This document shows, one piece after another, positions 32,441-40,901 of a stretch of DNA of 53,012 nt. The stretch lies in NCBI RefSeq assembly GCF_000378085.1, contig NZ_KB899224.1, positions 1 through 53,012 on the forward strand, given 5' to 3'. A model generated the notes under the pieces. That model worked only from the letters and a program-made list of their open reading frames with translations. It was not told the DNA's origin and did no database searches. How positions within the stretch are numbered: the stretch's first letter is position 1; the number at the start of each line of letters is the position of its first letter. The translations under genes and the position numbers were made by a program. This DNA is from Hoylesella loescheii DSM 19665 = JCM 12249 = ATCC 15930. Lineage in GTDB: Bacteria > Bacteroidota > Bacteroidia > Bacteroidales > Bacteroidaceae.

Positions 32441-33271
32441 TTACTGGAACTTAAATGGGACGCTTATCACCACGCGCGTACGGACCCGCTGGCCTTCAAC
32501 TCGTGCGGGTTTCCAACGAGGCATCATCCGCACTAGACGCAAAGCTTCGGCATCGAAATGCGGTTCGATCGACCTGATGACACGTATCTCTGTGAGGCGC
32601 CCATTACGTTCAACGATGCACTGTATACGCACATAGCCCTGTGCACAAACCTCGTTCATGATGGGTGTAATGCGCATGTTGCGGACAAAGAAAAGTTTCA
32701 TCGCCTCGTCGCCACCTTTAAAGCAGGCCGCAATGCCGGGCTTATCGTAAATGTGCTGAGGATTTTTAACCAGGCGTTTAACGGTAGACACACTGCCCGT
32801 ATAACTGAGTACAGACACAGGGACGCATGCCGTAACGGCTATTTCGGGTAAGTCGTGGCCGCAACTATCTTCGATATTGACAACCGCGGTATCGACAACT
32901 TGGGCCGTCTCAGTCTTCTCAGGCACGGTGTTTTGCCTGCGATGGCTGTTCGCATTACGCGTTTTCGTGTTATTCTTTTGTGCATAAGCCGTGGACAACA
33001 CCCTTGTAGATGCAACCGAAGACTGACTATAACCCGTGGCCATGGTAAGTCCTAAGGCCAAACCCGCCACCTTAACGGCCTTACCTGCCAAACGAAGTGC
33101 ACCCAATTGGGTTTCTATATACCGCACTTCGGCCTCGCAACAGGGGCACGTTCCGCTGCACTCGCCATCATGATGGCAAGTTGCTGGGGTGTAGTCGATG
33201 CCGTTGGCCTCGGCCACTTGCTTGCGTATCGTCTTCAACGCATGGCAGATGTCTTTTCCGTTTGGCTTCAT
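32441..33271 (-). CDS. four-cysteine-module protein with TonB C-terminal domain (long type, copy 2)
   Basis: This 276-aa paralogue of 30860 has the N-terminal module CHHDGECSGTCPCC and a TonB-C-like domain with GDEAMKLFFVRNMRITP, YVRIQCIVERNGRLTEIRV and RMMPRWKPARV. Here the residue after the hydrophobic segment is Tyr (MATGY), where the three other copies have Cys, so lipidation at that site would be lost while a membrane-anchor role would be kept. That substitution argues that the anchor, not a lipid, matters, at least in this copy. Confidence 0.8.
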   Translation of the reverse strand: MKPNGKDICHALKTIRKQVAEANGIDYTPATCHHDGECSGTCPCCEAEVRYIETQLGALRLAGKAVKVAGLALGLTMATGYSQSSVASTRVLSTAYAQKNNTKTRNANSHRRQNTVPEKTETAQVVDTAVVNIEDSCGHDLPEIAVTACVPVSVLSYTGSVSTVKRLVKNPQHIYDKPGIAACFKGGDEAMKLFFVRNMRITPIMNEVCAQGYVRIQCIVERNGRLTEIRVIRSIEPHFDAEALRLVRMMPRWKPARVEGQRVRTRVVISVPFKFQ

Positions 33272-33393
33272 CGAAATTGTTTGATGTGGTTGTAACAGAA
33301 AGAAAAACTATGTTCCAAGACCGCCTATGGACTTTAAGTGTGGGGCGTTGACGCCTCTTTTATGGGGTTTTACACTGCCCCGCCTTCACCCTA

Positions 33394-33984
33394 TTACCAG
33401 TTGGCAATCTGATTAATGAGTATGTCTAGGCTCTTTTGGAAGCTCTTAGGGTAGACGAGGGCTAGCACCTGCAAATGTGTAACCATGCCTCCCTCGGTGG
33501 GTTTGCACTTCATGTAGAACACGCGGCCATCGGTAGTAAAGCCCGAATAAATGCCTTTGCCCTTGTGCACATAGGTGATATTCTTCACGAGAACAGCACC
33601 CAAGATGGGATATTTCGGCCCAGGATAATCGCCTTCGCTCACTGCCCACGAACCAAGTTCGGTGTATCCCAACACCACTTTATGCCAACTGTACAGGTAA
33701 TAGAGTGCAGGCACATCGTCGTCGTATAACTGACTAGGGCCTAAACAGTCGGGATAAGAAAACTTCATGGGTGTTTCGCGCCACTTGGCCTTAGCCATTT
33801 CTGCAGCGAACCGCTCTTCGTCGGAACGGTTAGATTGCTGTGCCAAGAGCACAGAAGAGCCTAAAACGAAAAGCAATGCAAGGAGCAGCACCCGTGTTAG
33901 CAGGCTTCGCCCCACACTATTTGTCGTCGACTCGTGGCGGTTTGCCCTCTTTGTGCAGTGTATTGAGCGTATGTTCTGTTTCAT
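33394..33984 (-). CDS. hypothetical secreted protein
   Basis: The 196-aa protein has a polar N-terminal tail of about 26 residues, a hydrophobic signal or anchor (about 27-48, ending LLAQQ), then a globular domain containing several aromatic motifs (YYLYSWHKVVLGYTELGSWA). I do not recognise a family. A consensus -7 box lies about 50 nt upstream (34034-34041). Confidence 0.65.
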   Translation of the reverse strand: MKQNIRSIHCTKRANRHESTTNSVGRSLLTRVLLLALLFVLGSSVLLAQQSNRSDEERFAAEMAKAKWRETPMKFSYPDCLGPSQLYDDDVPALYYLYSWHKVVLGYTELGSWAVSEGDYPGPKYPILGAVLVKNITYVHKGKGIYSGFTTDGRVFYMKCKPTEGGMVTHLQVLALVYPKSFQKSLDILINQIANW

Positions 33985-34033
33985 TTGCCCATGGGTTTGA
34001 TAAGTAAGGAGGATGTTTCAATCCCACTATATG

Positions 34034-34041
34034 CAAAGTTA
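34034..34041 (-). promoter_or_regulatory. -7 box of the 33394 gene
   Basis: Minus-strand TAACTTTG; the start site would be near 34027, about 43 nt before the ATG. Confidence 0.5.
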
Positions 34042-34162
34042 CGTTTTTTATTTTACATTCTTAAAAAACGTGCCAAATTTGTTTTCAAGATATTATAAAA
34101 TGGAGAATTTACATCCAAAGGCGAACGATTGCAGCTGAAAAGAAAAGCGAACGAACTGCAAC

Positions 34163-34194
34163 TTGCGCAATCGGTTGCGCAAGAAGAGCGCAAC
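34163..34194. promoter_or_regulatory. tandem TTGCGCAA palindromes upstream of the amylase gene
   Basis: TTGCGCAA occurs at 34163-34170 and 34175-34182, 12 nt apart, and GTTGCGC (34174-34180) also pairs with GCGCAAC (34188-34194). The position, about 80-100 nt before the amylase start, suits an operator. No regulator gene is adjacent. Confidence 0.35.
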
Positions 34195-34269
34195 TTATCG
34201 TGCGTTTGGGACGCTGCCACACGCAAATTATTACGAACTTCGCCATAGACAATCAATTGCTAAAAACTT

Positions 34270-36075
34270 ATGAAGAAGCTATTTACACTATTAACAGCCT
34301 TGTTGCTCGCCGTTTGCACCAAAGCTTTGGCCCAAGGATGGCCACAAAACTACGACGGAGTGATGCTCCAAGGATTTTATTGGGACAGCTACGACGACAC
34401 CCGATGGACCACATTGGAGGGCCAAGCCACAGAGTTGGCCGCCTCGTTTAACCAAATTTGGGTGCCACAATCGGGCTATTGCAACACCACCCACATGCAA
34501 ATGGGGTACTTGCCCATCTGGTGGTTCAATCATCTAAGTGCCTTTGGCACCGAAGCCGAACTGCGCCAAATGATTAAAACCTTTAAAAGTAAGGGAACTG
34601 GAATAATCGAAGACGTGGTAATTAACCACCGCGCAGGGAACACCAACTGGTGCGATTTCCCCACAGAGACATGGAACGGCAAGACCATGACATGGACATT
34701 GGCCGACATCTGCGCCAACGACGACGGTGGGAACACAAAGAAAAATGGCTACGACGTAAGTGGTGCCGAAGACACGGGCGACGATTTCGGGGGCGGACGC
34801 GACCTAGACCATACGCGACAGAACGTTCGCGACAACATCAAGGCTTACCTTTCGTTCTTACTTACCGACCTAGGGTACGATGGTTTCAGGTATGATATGG
34901 TGAAAGGTTATGCTGCCCACTACATAGGCGAATACAACACATCTGCCAATCCCACGTTCTCGGTGGGCGAATATTGGGACGGTAACGTTCAAAAGGTGAA
35001 AGAATGGATTGCGGGAACACGTGCGAACGGTGCCATACAGAGTGCTGCCTTCGACTTCCCCATGAAGTATGCCATTAACGACGCTTTCGGTCAAGGACGC
35101 TGGAACAGGCTTGCAGATGCCATGCTTGCTGCCGATGAGGCTTATAGTCGTTACGCGGTGACCTTCGTAGACAATCACGACACGGGTCGGCCCAAGGCTA
35201 ATGGTGGCGATCAGCTCTATGCCAACGTGCTAGCAGCTAACGCCTATATCCTCACTATGCCTGGAACGCCCTGCGTTTTTCTACGTCATTGGAAGATGTA
35301 CAAGCAATCGCTGAAGCGCCTTATCGCAACGCGCAAGGCCGTGGGACTAACCAACCAAAGCAAAATTGTTAAGGCCGAAGCCTCTGCAAAGGGTTTCACA
35401 CTTTGCACACAAGGCACTAAGGGCAAGGCCTTGCTGTTGTTGGGCGAGGTGAACAACGCCCAAACAGCAGGCTATAAGTTGGCCGTAGAAGGTCCCAAAT
35501 ATAAGCTTTACGTGAGCGACGGCGTAGACCTCACCGCCGTTAAGGCCATAAAGGGCGAAGACGAGGGCTTTAAAGCACCCGATTTCTGCCAAGTTAAGGT
35601 GGGCGAAAGATGTGCTTTCTTCGAAGCGCCAGCCAACTGGAACAACACCATTACTTGCTGGCAATGGGACAATAACTATAATTACACGGGCAACCAATGG
35701 CCTGGCGTGGCTTGCGAAAAGGTGGGAACCACCGCAAATGGCACGCACGTGTGGAAGTGGACTTGGGATAACGCCAAGCATGGAAACACTTCGGGCAATG
35801 AGGGGATTATCTTCAGCAATAGCGGCAACCCACAAACAGCTGACTTACCTTTCGAAAATGGCGGATATTATACCATCGACGGTTTGCAAGGTGTGGTTAA
35901 ACCCGTAACCACTGGCATAACTTCGCCCCTGCAAAACACCGCTTCAAACAGGAGCCTACCCGTATATACGATAGACGGAAAGGCATTGGGCTACACCATC
36001 GACATAGATTCTGCCCTGAAAACGCTGCCCAAAGGCACGTATATCATCGGCAAAAAGAAATATGTAGTAAAGTAA
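34270..36075 (+). CDS. secreted GH13 alpha-amylase with C-terminal starch-binding module
   Basis: The 601-aa enzyme hydrolyses alpha-1,4-glucan. A signal peptide (ends ALAQG, about residue 22) leads into a GH13 barrel with DVVINHRAG, the nucleophile Asp209 in GFRYDMVKGYA, the acid Glu234 in VGEYWD and the transition-state Asp304 in VDNHD. A beta-sandwich C domain follows, then, from about residue 455, a module rich in Trp (TITCWQWDNNYNYTGNQWPG) resembling starch-binding module 26, and a short C-terminal sorting-like tail (PVYTIDGKALG ... GTYIIGKKKYVVK). No Sus transporter genes are near, so it may act alone on extracellular starch. Confidence 0.93.
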   Translation: MKKLFTLLTALLLAVCTKALAQGWPQNYDGVMLQGFYWDSYDDTRWTTLEGQATELAASFNQIWVPQSGYCNTTHMQMGYLPIWWFNHLSAFGTEAELRQMIKTFKSKGTGIIEDVVINHRAGNTNWCDFPTETWNGKTMTWTLADICANDDGGNTKKNGYDVSGAEDTGDDFGGGRDLDHTRQNVRDNIKAYLSFLLTDLGYDGFRYDMVKGYAAHYIGEYNTSANPTFSVGEYWDGNVQKVKEWIAGTRANGAIQSAAFDFPMKYAINDAFGQGRWNRLADAMLAADEAYSRYAVTFVDNHDTGRPKANGGDQLYANVLAANAYILTMPGTPCVFLRHWKMYKQSLKRLIATRKAVGLTNQSKIVKAEASAKGFTLCTQGTKGKALLLLGEVNNAQTAGYKLAVEGPKYKLYVSDGVDLTAVKAIKGEDEGFKAPDFCQVKVGERCAFFEAPANWNNTITCWQWDNNYNYTGNQWPGVACEKVGTTANGTHVWKWTWDNAKHGNTSGNEGIIFSNSGNPQTADLPFENGGYYTIDGLQGVVKPVTTGITSPLQNTASNRSLPVYTIDGKALGYTIDIDSALKTLPKGTYIIGKKKYVVK

Positions 36076-36208
36076 ACTGGCACAAGCAATCCTACAATAG
36101 GCCCCACTCCCTGTTCCTCTCCAAAGGGAGATGGAGAGTGATTAGCCTTATTGCGACACTGCATACTACTCCCCTCCCCCCTTGGAGAGGGGCTGGGGGT
36201 GAGGCTGG

Positions 36209-36282
36209 TTGTGGGATGATTGAAGGCCTATTGTGGGATGATTGAAGGCCTATTGTAGACTAGTTGCAGGTCTGTTGCGAGG
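36209..36282. repeat. non-palindromic tandem repeat with 22-bp period
   Basis: Two identical 22-bp units (36209-36230 and 36231-36252, beginning TTGTGGGATGATTGAAGG) are followed by a third, divergent unit (36253-36274) and the start of a fourth. The period equals that of the palindromic arrays, although no dyad is present. It lies in the leader region of the next lipoprotein gene. Confidence 0.75.
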
Positions 36283-36309
36283 CTTTCACTTTATAAATTA
36301 AAAAACTAA

Positions 36310-36648
36310 ATGAAAAAAGTTAGTACCATCTGTTTGTCAGCCATCACATTGACGATGTGTTTGGCTTTCGTAAGTTCTCTTTTCGGTTGTTCCGAAAATA
36401 AAGAACTCGAAAAGAGCGATCTATACGGCTATTGGAGCCTTGACGGCGTTACGTGGTTAAAAATCACTGCCGATAGTATCTATTATGTGGACGAACCTGA
36501 GCAACCAGGCGTTAAATACAGCTTTAAGAACGACACCATCACCTGGTTTTTCGATGTAGCTACGGTCGAAGACAAAGTACGCATCAACAAAGACACATTG
36601 TTTATAAATACTGGAAGAAATGAAACTAAATTTGTTCGCGTGAAATAA
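36310..36648 (+). CDS. small lipoprotein, lipocalin-like
   Basis: The 112-aa protein has a signal peptide with a lipobox-like LFGC, then YGYWSLDGVTWLKI and a compact beta-rich domain ending RNETKFVRVK. The GxW pattern resembles lipocalin-like lipoproteins such as those at 19693 and 20774, but it is shorter. Function unknown. Confidence 0.7.
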   Translation: MKKVSTICLSAITLTMCLAFVSSLFGCSENKELEKSDLYGYWSLDGVTWLKITADSIYYVDEPEQPGVKYSFKNDTITWFFDVATVEDKVRINKDTLFINTGRNETKFVRVK

Positions 36649-36687
36649 ACAAGGGCTGCTCTTGTTTATTTTGCCGTACAAAGGCCT

Positions 36688-36783
36688 TTGTAGGGCTGCT
36701 ACCAACAAACTGTAGTGGCCCTACAACTTTTTTGTAGTGCCACTACCGACCATCTGTAGCCACACTACAAAAGGCTTGTAGCG
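36688..36783. repeat. 22-bp palindromic tandem array, GTAG-CTAC family (copy 3)
   Basis: GTAG begins at 36690, 36712, 36734, 36756 and 36778. Dyads include GTAGGGCTGCTAC, GTAGTGGCCCTAC and GTAGTGCCACTAC. It lies between convergent genes and marks the left edge of the effector island. Confidence 0.85.
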
Positions 36784-36811
36784 AAACGGTAATGCACTTC
36801 TAGCAACTAGT

Positions 36812-38008
36812 TTATTTCAAGGCACGTCTTATTCTACTTTTATGCATATACCCAATTACCCCATCTTTAGTTTGCACTTTCCACCAATTACCTTGCTTTT
36901 CCAGAACATTCACAAAGCAACCAGAAGTGATTCGCTTGATAATTTGAGCAGATAACCCTTTGCTTTTTCTTATATTACAATAACCATCAGAGTCAGAGAT
37001 GTAGTAATCTGTAAATCCTTCAGTACTCTGGGTTATCAATTTTATATCGCTAACAAGTTTTCTTAATTTGCTATTTTTGTAGAAATCGCGAGTTGTTAGC
37101 CTTTGTACGAGCTGCTTGTCAACGCCAATAAAATTGGAAAGATGTTGATAAGATTTTGTATCTGTCAGTTTGGCAAAATATTCAGGATGCTTTTCGTCAA
37201 AGTCGATTAGGCAGTCTATCAACCATACAAGACACTCATCTTTGACTGGTTGCGCATAATTCAACTTTATGAAATTCTTATGATAAGCGTCTACTAAATC
37301 CTCAAAAGGCTCCATTTTTGTATTGTCAGGACAGCATTGCTGATATATTTCAGCAATAAAGTTTTTTCTAAAACCTCTTTCTTTATTCTTATAAAACAAG
37401 ATGTCTTCCATATCTTCCGTATAGACATCTGTCTGGCATGCAAAAGTTATAGCTTTTTTCGTCAAAATAGTTTTCTTCTCATAGTCAAGGTTGTATACAA
37501 CTTCTATTGCATCCTCTTGGTGGTTCATGAAATATGCCAAGGTTGCATCGTCATCATTGAACAGCAGTTTATTGTATGCTATGAGTTTGTCACCAATACC
37601 ATTTTCTTTATTCTCAAGCGTTTTTATCGCCTCTTCTTCTGTTGGTTCACCATTTATTTGCGGTTGATAAAATAAGTTTTCTGCTTCTGTATATATCAAT
37701 CGTGCGGGTTCGTTGATAGTATATTCCATCTGAGATGATATATTATATGCGTAATCTTCCGGAGTTTTATTTAAAGAGACACCTAATAAAAATAAACATT
37801 TATCCCGAAACTCTTGATATGAAGGTACTTTATAACCTCTTTTTTTTATATAAGCCTCAAGTATTCTTTTGTTTGCCTCAGCCGCATCAAGCCTTTCAAA
37901 ACAAGCCAAACGAGTCTTCCTTTTTGTTATGGTCTTTTGAGATGCACGTGACATACATGCAGTTAAAAAGACAGATGCGATTATTAAAAGTAACCTTACC
38001 ATTTTCAT
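36812..38008 (-). CDS. SH3-domain lipoprotein, candidate immunity protein of the island
   Basis: The 398-aa lipoprotein has a signal ending in VFLTAC, a long helical middle region with no recognised family, and a C-terminal bacterial SH3 domain (about residues 340-398: NIRKSKGLSAQIIKRI, then GNWWKVQTKDGVIGYMHKS). Its signal peptide and the next 25 residues are nearly identical to the lipoproteins at 44839 and 45553. ATG 38002 is an alternative start: there it overlaps the stop of a decayed metallopeptidase (ATGGTAA), exactly as at 46206-46212. A periplasmic immunity role is therefore inferred from position, not shown by sequence. Confidence 0.7.
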   Translation of the reverse strand: MKMVRLLLIIASVFLTACMSRASQKTITKRKTRLACFERLDAAEANKRILEAYIKKRGYKVPSYQEFRDKCLFLLGVSLNKTPEDYAYNISSQMEYTINEPARLIYTEAENLFYQPQINGEPTEEEAIKTLENKENGIGDKLIAYNKLLFNDDDATLAYFMNHQEDAIEVVYNLDYEKKTILTKKAITFACQTDVYTEDMEDILFYKNKERGFRKNFIAEIYQQCCPDNTKMEPFEDLVDAYHKNFIKLNYAQPVKDECLVWLIDCLIDFDEKHPEYFAKLTDTKSYQHLSNFIGVDKQLVQRLTTRDFYKNSKLRKLVSDIKLITQSTEGFTDYYISDSDGYCNIRKSKGLSAQIIKRITSGCFVNVLEKQGNWWKVQTKDGVIGYMHKSRIRRALK

Positions 38009-38325
38009 ACGTGTAAATTAGATATATTGTTCAGATTCTCGTTCCATTGATATTCTCATATGGCAATTGTCGAAATCTTGCTATCCATATCCGAGTAATC
38101 CATTATGTTTCCTGTAATGTAAGACGTTTTAAAGGGAACATTGAGCTTTTCTATATTTTCTTCACTGAAACTATGTGGAATACCAATACAATATAGTAAT
38201 TCATGGGCCGCTGTATTATCGTTCAAACCTCTGAAAAGAATAACTACCTCAAATATGCCACTAGCTCTCACATATAACTTCTTCTCTTAATCCATCATCA
38301 AATCGTTTACGGTTTATACAATGAG
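37996..38325 (-). pseudogene. decayed C-terminus of a metzincin-type effector
   Basis: The minus strand matches the C-terminal quarter of the intact gene at 46206: INRKRFDDG, then RGLNDNTAAHELLYCIGIPH, then NIMDYSDMDS. The zinc motif has changed from HELLH to HELLY, which would abolish binding. The match continues to the end only through stop codons (EYQW preceded by TGA where the intact gene has TGG; final KW then TAA). The N-terminal part is absent. It is a dead remnant upstream of the SH3 lipoprotein. Confidence 0.75.
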
Positions 38326-38339
38326 GTCGTCTTGACTTT

Positions 38340-38480
38340 TAAGATTTCTATAAATTGAGAGGGGTTTGTTATCTTTGTGATGCAAAACTAGGACAAACAC
38401 CCCACTCATGTACGAAGTACTAGACAAAGATACAACAAAATCTCAGATTCACCCCCATTTACCAATGGCAAAACGCGACA
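38340..38480 (+). mobile_element. terminal fragment of an insertion sequence
   Basis: A promoter-like TATCTTTG (38370-38377) precedes ATG 38408, which opens MYEVLDKDTTKSQIHPHLPMAKR, resembling the N-terminus of an IS transposase of the IS4/IS5 superfamily found in Prevotella. The similarity stops near 38480, where the minus-strand ankyrin remnant begins, so this is an IS end left after insertion and deletion. The family assignment comes from memory of the N-terminal pattern and is tentative. Confidence 0.4.
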
Positions 38481-38694
38481 ATGCCTCGCAAAATGATAGG
38501 ACATGCCATGTTCACCCATGGAGTTTACGTTCCAGCCATGTCGTATCATTTCAAGTAATTTGTCTTTGTCTTGATTATGAATGGCTTCGATAATCGAATA
38601 CTCTTTCTCTCTGAAAATATTTATAAGGGGCTTCGTTGTTAAACATACTACATGAAGTTAAGATGAAAGATAATAATGCTGCTAATACTCTCAT
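38480..38694 (-). pseudogene. decayed ankyrin-repeat lipoprotein (candidate lipase immunity)
   Basis: ATG 38694 begins a lipoprotein signal (MRVLAALLSFILTSC), 18 nt after the stop of the lipase effector. After a one-base frameshift near 38608 the next frame reads EKEYSIIEAIHNQDKDKLLEMI then RHGWNVNSMGEHGMS, the pattern of an ankyrin repeat. It ends at the IS fragment. Ankyrin lipoproteins are known immunity partners of some T6SS phospholipase effectors; that role here is inference from neighbour and domain. Confidence 0.6.
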
Positions 38695-38712
38695 TGTAGG
38701 GGTCTCGTTGTT

Positions 38713-39987
38713 TTAAAGTTTATTGGCACGAATAGGACGTCCTAACTCTGCCTCTTCAGCTTGTATCGCTTTGAGGAGCAAAGGCAGGTCGGGCCCCCTT
38801 TCAAGGCTAAAGCTATCCTTCGTATGCAGCATAATCCGTTCTCCTGCTGGGCAGAAGGCGTAAGTCTTACACCCTGTTGCCAAGCCACCAGCTGTTGCCA
38901 AACCGCCCAAGGGAGTGTTCAGTAATGGTCAGTTGCTTACCTTTCTTTGCTGCTCCTTCATTTACTTTCCTAGCTAAATCTATAGACTTCTCATATTATC
39001 CACTCCCCATGCATACCCCTTGTTGTATATTTTCGTCTGTCCATTCTTTACTCCAGTCGTGCACCAAATCATTTTCAGGATGGTTTGGATCGCTATATGC
39101 CCCACGATAAGCAAGAACATAGTTTCCCTGCTCATCTTTATAGACATCAGCTTTGCCTCATCGTGATAGGCTGGAATTAAACGGAAATCTCCAGGCTGGG
39201 TTGAAACACCTTTTTCTAGATTTGAAACAGTGTCATCACTACCTCCTCCACCTTTTTCTTTCTCTTCTAACTCTCCGTACTCTCCATCTGTTGACCAATC
39301 GGCAATTTTGTTTGATGCCCATTCTTGGGTTTTACTCGTGCCGCTGCCAATGGTATATCCTGCTCCAACGAGTATAGAACCTGTACCTATCGCTGCTACC
39401 GTTCCTTCTAATGCACTCTTATACATGCCAAACACCCCTTTCATGATGCTGCATATACCTGCCACTCCTGCTCCAAAGACAGCTCCTTCGAAAATCTTCA
39501 ACGAGTTTGAAATTGCGTACATTGTTGCGGTTCTACGGGCAACGGATTTATCATAACATAGCATGATTGAGCCCGATGGGAGAAAACCCAAGGGCGTACA
39601 AACAATCTTAGCGGAACTTAGCAGAGCTTGGTTTCCGGCTATCCTAATGTTGGGATGCCCACTATTCGGCAACCAAGGATAGCATCTCAAGCAAAAGTAA
39701 CACATTAGGCGACCTAGGGTAACGCTTCCTAACACCCCAATCAAAGCTGCAATGATTATGACAGCAAGCGGCCCCAAAGTTGCTGCAAGAGCCAATAAGA
39801 ATGCCGCTACTGCTGCCGCAATAATACCTGCCCACACGCACTTGAAGTTGGTGGGCTTGTCTGCTATAGTGGCCAAAAGATCGCCCTTATGGTTTTTTAT
39901 GGTCGTTTGGGAGGTGACAATTACCTCACCCATTCTCATTCCATTTGTGCAAACCGCGTAAGTTCCTGCCGGTACCAGTGCTTTCAT
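38713..39987 (-). pseudogene. decayed PAAR-like (DUF4280-type) effector with class 3 lipase C-terminus
   Basis: From ATG 39987 about 275 residues nearly match the intact effector at 51564 (VPAGTYAVCTNGMRMGEV; membrane-like AGIIAAAVAAFLLALA). A one-base loss near 39151 moves the toxin to another frame, which reads ADVYKDEQGNYVLAYRGAYS, DPNHPENDLVHDWSKEWTDE, then a TAA at 38996-38998, then YEKSIDLARKVNEGAAKKGK and LTITEHSLG. This is the lipase segment whose normal nucleophile elbow is GHSLGG; here Gly is Glu (GAA, 38918-38920) and a 2-nt deletion follows near 38905. The tail LATAGGLATGCKTYAF and PAGERIML then resumes. Four independent lesions make it inactive. Confidence 0.75.
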
Positions 39988-40221
39988 CTATTTCTCAATT
40001 AGTTCTATCTTACAAACCACGTCTGCTAAAACGGGTGAAACAGACTCAGACATGACCCATTCTATGGAAACAGGCCAACAATAGGCGTCGTCTTTTTCTA
40101 CCGAACAGAAGAAGTATAGCCGATAATCACCTATCTGCTTTTTCAAGAATGGGAATGTTTTGCAAAATTCTTCCTGCATCTTGGAGGCATTATCCTTGAT
40201 GTCTTTGTTCATAAAAACCTG
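39154..40221 (-). repeat. long direct repeat, copy 1 (about 1.07 kb)
   Basis: This segment is nearly identical to 51942-53012, apart from a divergent patch of about 140 bp (39316-39456) and one extra Ala codon in copy 2. It spans the shared part of the PAAR-like effector and the adaptor 3' end. The identity ends abruptly at the effector's toxin boundary. Copy 2 runs off the window, so the full length is unknown. Confidence 0.85.
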
Positions 40222-40890
40222 CAAGGTCATGGGAGCGTCAGTATAGTGCAGTACGTCATCACGTATAACTTTCAAGTTGTTGATGATTGTGGGGAACAGA
40301 ATGGATGGTGTCTTCCACATGAACTTGTCGTCAAAGCCTGTTGCCTTCTCAAAGGAGAACAACCCCATCCCCAAGGCCTTGTACAACGTCGTCTTGTTCA
40401 ATTGTTCTGCAAAATGTACCGAACCCATGCTGTATTCCTCATCACCATCGTGGATAATCTTAGCCATCTCGGGCGAATTTGGGTCAATACGGCTCTTAAT
40501 TTCTTGCCATTTGCTGTGCAGCTCGTCAAAGTTCAATACATCCTTGATTTGCCCGCAATAGTCTATGGCGAGCTTCAAATGTGCTTGGATGTTGCTCACC
40601 TGGTCCATCAGCCGCAAGTATTTTTCCTCCATACACTCCAAGCCATAATTGTTTTCTTGCCTAGTTATCTTCACATCCATGATGTCATGAATTCCAGAAA
40701 TACTCAGAAAATCGACGGTGACGTTCATGTCCGACGAACATTCTATCAGTGGTCTGTCATAAACGCTGTATTTTGTCCTTGTTGTCACATAATATTCCCT
40801 TACCTTCTTGTCCATTACAACATCAAGGTTTCCTCTCACACCTTTCAACTCGCCAGGTGCATTTGATTTAGATTTCTCCATAGTAAGCAT
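39988..40890 (-). CDS. adaptor-like protein preceding PAAR-like effector
   Basis: The protein of about 300 aa has no recognised domain, signal peptide or membrane helix. ATG 40890 or 40881 is the likely start; upstream codons fall in IS sequence. Its TAG is followed at once by the effector ATG, with zero gap. Features include a helical NFDELHSKWQEIKSRID region and a C-terminal beta region (DYRLYFFCSVEKDDAYCWPV). It resembles, distantly, the protein at 43931 in the same position. By position I propose an effector chaperone or loading adaptor; the effector has predicted membrane helices, which in other T6SSs need Eag-type chaperones. Confidence 0.7.
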   Translation of the reverse strand: MLTMEKSKSNAPGELKGVRGNLDVVMDKKVREYYVTTRTKYSVYDRPLIECSSDMNVTVDFLSISGIHDIMDVKITRQENNYGLECMEEKYLRLMDQVSNIQAHLKLAIDYCGQIKDVLNFDELHSKWQEIKSRIDPNSPEMAKIIHDGDEEYSMGSVHFAEQLNKTTLYKALGMGLFSFEKATGFDDKFMWKTPSILFPTIINNLKVIRDDVLHYTDAPMTLQVFMNKDIKDNASKMQEEFCKTFPFLKKQIGDYRLYFFCSVEKDDAYCWPVSIEWVMSESVSPVLADVVCKIELIEK

Positions 40891-40901
40891 GTTAATTATA
40901 T

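Noticed and set aside
36076..36208. Coding potential between the amylase and lipoprotein genes
   Set aside because: The stretch is low-complexity (CTCCCC and GGAGAGGGG tracts) with no open frame of note.
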